Shown: positions 61,186 through 64,000 of the stretch, piece after piece
Numbering within the stretch: position 1 is the first letter of the stretch
Layout: the number at the start of each line of letters is the position of its first letter
Assembly (NCBI GenBank): GCA_022828595.1
Contig: JAKGHH010000007.1
Span: 39,680,356 to 39,744,355 of the forward strand
DNA length: 64,000 nt
Direction: 5' to 3'
Source: Nelumbo lutea
Taxonomy: Eukaryota > Streptophyta > Magnoliopsida > Proteales > Nelumbonaceae
Program-made: the position numbers and the translations under genes
Notes under the pieces: model-generated
Database searches by the model: none
Told to the model about the DNA's origin: nothing
The model's input: the letters and a program-made list of their open reading frames with translations, nothing else

Positions 61186-61726
61186 GTAAACAATTATTTT
61201 ATATAATAATTATATTTTATATACTATTTTTAATAATTTTTTACAATACAAAAATACCAATAATTAAATTTAGATAAGGTTGTTTTCCCCCCACGGGGAG
61301 GGAGATGGAGAAATTTCTGTCCCTGCTGACAGTGTGGGGATGGAGAGAGCACTCCCTACCCTGTGTGGACCCCGACCCCCGCCCCATGGGATCCCCACTA
61401 ATATATGTATATATACGCATGGTTTATATATGTATGTATGTACAGATACGTCTATATGTAAATATTTTTAAAAATATGGTTGAATATGTATGAATATTTT
61501 CTAATAGGATTATAAATTTTAATTATTTAATTATTATTTTTAAAATAAAATAAAAAAACAAAAACATAATGGTTGACATTATAAAGAATCACGGGGAGTG
61601 AGGATCCCAGTGGAGATAGGGATGGGGATAACTTTATCCCCGTTAGTAGGGATGGGGATGGGGATGGGGAGAGGCTTCTTGTCCCCACCCCATTTTGGAC
61701 CTTGATGGGCCCAAATCATAACTAAT
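61186..61726. repeat. G-rich interspersed repeat
   Basis: Starts with ccccccacggggaggg (61288-61303) and ends with repeated ggggatgggg units (61640-61670); a tatgtatatata run lies between. Probably another non-autonomous DNA element; borders unclear. Confidence 0.4.
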
Positions 61727-62582
61727 TGATGGAGGACAATTTGTCCCGACCTACGAGATGGCGACACGTGGATACTGACTCAGCATAAGCGATAGCTAAG
61801 CATTGTGGTCTAGTACAACTAAGTAATGGGCCCATAAAGCAGCTCGCTACATTGTAGCGCGCAAAAAGGGGAGCTCGCCACAATGCGAGTTTCGGGTTCC
61901 CCGAGCTACCTCTAAAGGGATATTCTAAGGCAATTTTAGCTTGCGAGCTAAGAAAACCAGCTCGCCCGAGCTCCCAAGCAGACAAGTCATCCCGAGGACT
62001 AGTTTCTACTAAGGGTACTCTTGAAGTATTCCGAGCTCACTGCAAAGTAGCTCATGAATGGGCCGCACGAGCATTCCTTGGGAAGTTTCTATCTGATAGG
62101 TTGTACCGATCAGGCTGCGCCACGTCCCCTACTGACGATGCAGTCCCTGTCCTTTCGATAGTCTGCACCTATGTCTCTGAGCAGGCGGAGGCGTGCCTGT
62201 CACTTTGGAGATGTGTCACTCACCCAGGCGAGGAGTACGTCACAACGGCCACCTGTGCAGCCCTGGCAGGTAACAGTTATGGTAGGGGCCCAGTAGTGGT
62301 TATGCCCGATCTGACCAGAACACCCCTATAAAATCCCTCAGGGCAGAAGAGAAACTTCTTCTTGAGATCTCTAATCTCTCAAGTATAGTGATAAAGTGCG
62401 ACCTACACTCTTAGCTACCAGCTCTTCTTTTCCTTCCTTTTTGGGTTCTAACTTAAGCATCAAAGTATTCCCACTGGGTAAAATCCCCGAGAATCCTTCC
62501 TTTACATCTTCTCAGGTGCCATCCATTGCCAACAAGGAGGCAGTCAGCAGCTAATTAGGAGTGCTCGGATCGTGCTGCATCA
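61727..62582 (+). repeat. Probable 5' LTR of a Ty3/gypsy element
   Basis: The right end ...gctgcatca is two bases before a primer site. A TATA-like ctataaaatc lies at 62326-62335. The left border (tgatggagg at 61727) is inferred from the TG rule only, since the partner LTR is outside the window. Confidence 0.6.
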
Positions 62583-62584
62583 TT

Positions 62585-62602
62585 TGGCGCCGTTTGTGGG
62601 AA
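62585..62602 (+). other. Primer binding site
   Basis: tggcgccgtttgtgggaa directly follows the LTR end. It closely resembles the tggcgccgttg-type primer sites common in plant Ty3/gypsy elements. Confidence 0.75.
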
Positions 62603-62664
62603 ATGCTTCTAAAAGCCTTCCTCTATACCTTCAAATTTCTTTGTTCTCTGAAAACTCAGCACTC

Positions 62665-64000
62665 ATGGCTTCCTCAAGCAATATCAAATGTAGCACGAAA
62701 ATGGATAACCCAGGGAACAACCCCAGGTTCCCACGGTTTGCATTGGGCAGTTCCCCATTCTCCTCTCGGTGGACGGAGTTCCTAGTTTGAACATGCCGCT
62801 AGCAACAACGCATGTGGGTGTTCCCCTTTCTTCCTCTATAGAAATGACCTTTGCTAAACCGACTGTCAACCCTCTAGTGACCATCCAGAACCAGCTCGAC
62901 GATCTGATGTAGTGCATGCAGGTCATGCAAGCCCAAGTGTAGTAGCTCCAACAACACCAGCTTGACCAGCAGCAAGTGCTGCACCACGTCTCCCAGTACC
63001 ACTACCAGGAGCAATTCCCTCAGCTGCCACAACCTTAGCTTCAGCCAGCCGCAACTCCCTCCTCGGCACCCAGCCTCACAGCGAGCTAGGTCTCGCCGCC
63101 AGGATGAACGCCCTTCTCGCCAAGGAGAAGCCTCCCAAAACCCCCTAAGAGTCAATCCTCCTCCCGCGGCAGACAAGAAAGACCGGCCACCCCGGTCTCG
63201 CCGCGGGTAGTCAAGTTGGGAGGACGCCAACTCGCTAGGTCTACATCACCTGAACAGTCAAAGTTCGAAACCCCGCTCCTAGAGAACCGGTTTGAGATCC
63301 TGGCTACAAACTCCAACAGGATCCCTCTTTCCGTAGCCGTCACCAGCTGCTTGAGCTACTTCCTGCACAAACCATTCCTCATGGCATGGAGGTGAGCAGC
63401 ATGAATGTGGAGCCCGCCAAGAAGAAGAGATGTCACCGTCGAGCTCGCCGATCTGCCCCACACAACCTGCTCGAGCTCAGAGGCAGAGAAGAGGTAAGCT
63501 CGGGCGAAGCTAAGGCTCCCCTCCTTTCAGTTCCATCCCCCTTGTCTCCCGAGCTCTTGGCAGTTCCAATAACTAAAGACTTGAAGCTACCCCCTCTCGA
63601 CAAGTATGACAGGTCGTGTGACCCAAATGACCATGTAGACGCCTTCCAGTCACAGATGCACCTGGCGAGGGCCAGTGAGTCGTACATGTGCATGGCCTTC
63701 TCCACAACTTTCAAAGGAGTGGCCCGCACATGGTACCAAAACCTGGCATCTGGATCGATAAGAAGTTGTCTCACTTCGTCACTAGCAAGTGGTGCCCGCG
63801 ATCTGAAGAAAGCCTCCTCAGCATAGTGCAGAGAGAGGGAGAGTCCATCCAGGGCTATATCAAGTGGTTCAATGATGCGTGCATGCAGATACCACGTCTT
63901 GACCTCGCCGTGCGCCTTGCAGTAGCCAAGAAAGGCGTAACGCATAAAGAGTTCAAATGGCACATGGTTGTCAACCAACCAGCAACCATAACCGAATTCC
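62665..64000 (+). pseudogene. Ty3/gypsy gag, damaged, continues beyond window
   Basis: An ATG at 62665 (MASSSNIKC) starts a frame that is soon broken. Between 62800 and 63390 the best reading is Gln-rich (LDDLMQCMQVMQAQ) with stops. 63386-63826 carries the Retrotrans_gag core: LPPLDKYDRSCDPNDHVDAF, MCMAFSTTFKGVARTWYQNL. After a frameshift near 63755 it continues SLLSIVQREGESIQGYIKWF to the window end. No protease or RT within the window. Confidence 0.8.

Overview
This window is plant nuclear DNA, most likely from an angiosperm with large introns loaded with retrotransposons. The evidence is spliced coding exons with GT-AG borders, plant-type Ty1/copia and Ty3/gypsy retrotransposons, L1-clade LINEs that carry an RNase H domain, hAT-like DNA elements and a tRNA-derived SINE. 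I cannot name the species. Nothing bacterial or viral is present apart from retroelements.

One host gene organises the window. On the minus strand, ten exons between 59543 (start codon) and 218 encode the first ~440 residues of a METTL25/METTL25B-like SAM-dependent methyltransferase. The gene starts in the window and runs off its left edge. All exons join in phase with GT-AG borders and no stop codon. They total only 1,321 bp spread over 59.3 kb, because introns 3, 7, 8 and 9 (10.0, 11.1, 17.6 and 11.6 kb) are filled with mobile elements.

Layout from left to right. Intron 9 (426-12072) holds a minus-strand copia relic split by a plus-strand LINE (1959-5037), a copia gag scrap, the 3' end of a Ty3/gypsy chromovirus with its LTR (9663-9989), and an hAT-like element. 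Intron 8 (12157-29783) holds a repeat also found in intron 7, a LINE 3' end, a 1.9 kb solo LTR, and a nearly full LINE (16957 to about 28840) split by a 5.26 kb copia element with both LTRs and a 5-bp target duplication (17640-22894). Intron 7 (29959-41105) holds two LINEs that lost their reverse transcriptase but kept endonuclease and RNase H. The first contains a SINE. The second is complete at both ends, has an 18-bp target duplication and a 5' leader of decamer repeats. Introns 5 and 4 contain copia, hAT-like and LINE pieces, one of them inverted. Intron 3 (48391-58401) contains a four-level nest (copia, LINE, hAT-like, hAT-like), a short Harbinger-like MITE, and a solo LTR carrying a second solo LTR of the same family in opposite orientation.

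Right of the start codon (59544-64000) are the gene's upstream region, two or three small DNA-element-like repeats, and the LTR, primer site and damaged gag of a Ty3/gypsy element that continues past the right edge.

I found no new multi-gene system. The notable content is structural: precise nesting with readable target duplications, a series of extremely short LINE-mediated insertions, the opposed solo-LTR pair, and an apparently intact gene that tolerates all of this in its introns.
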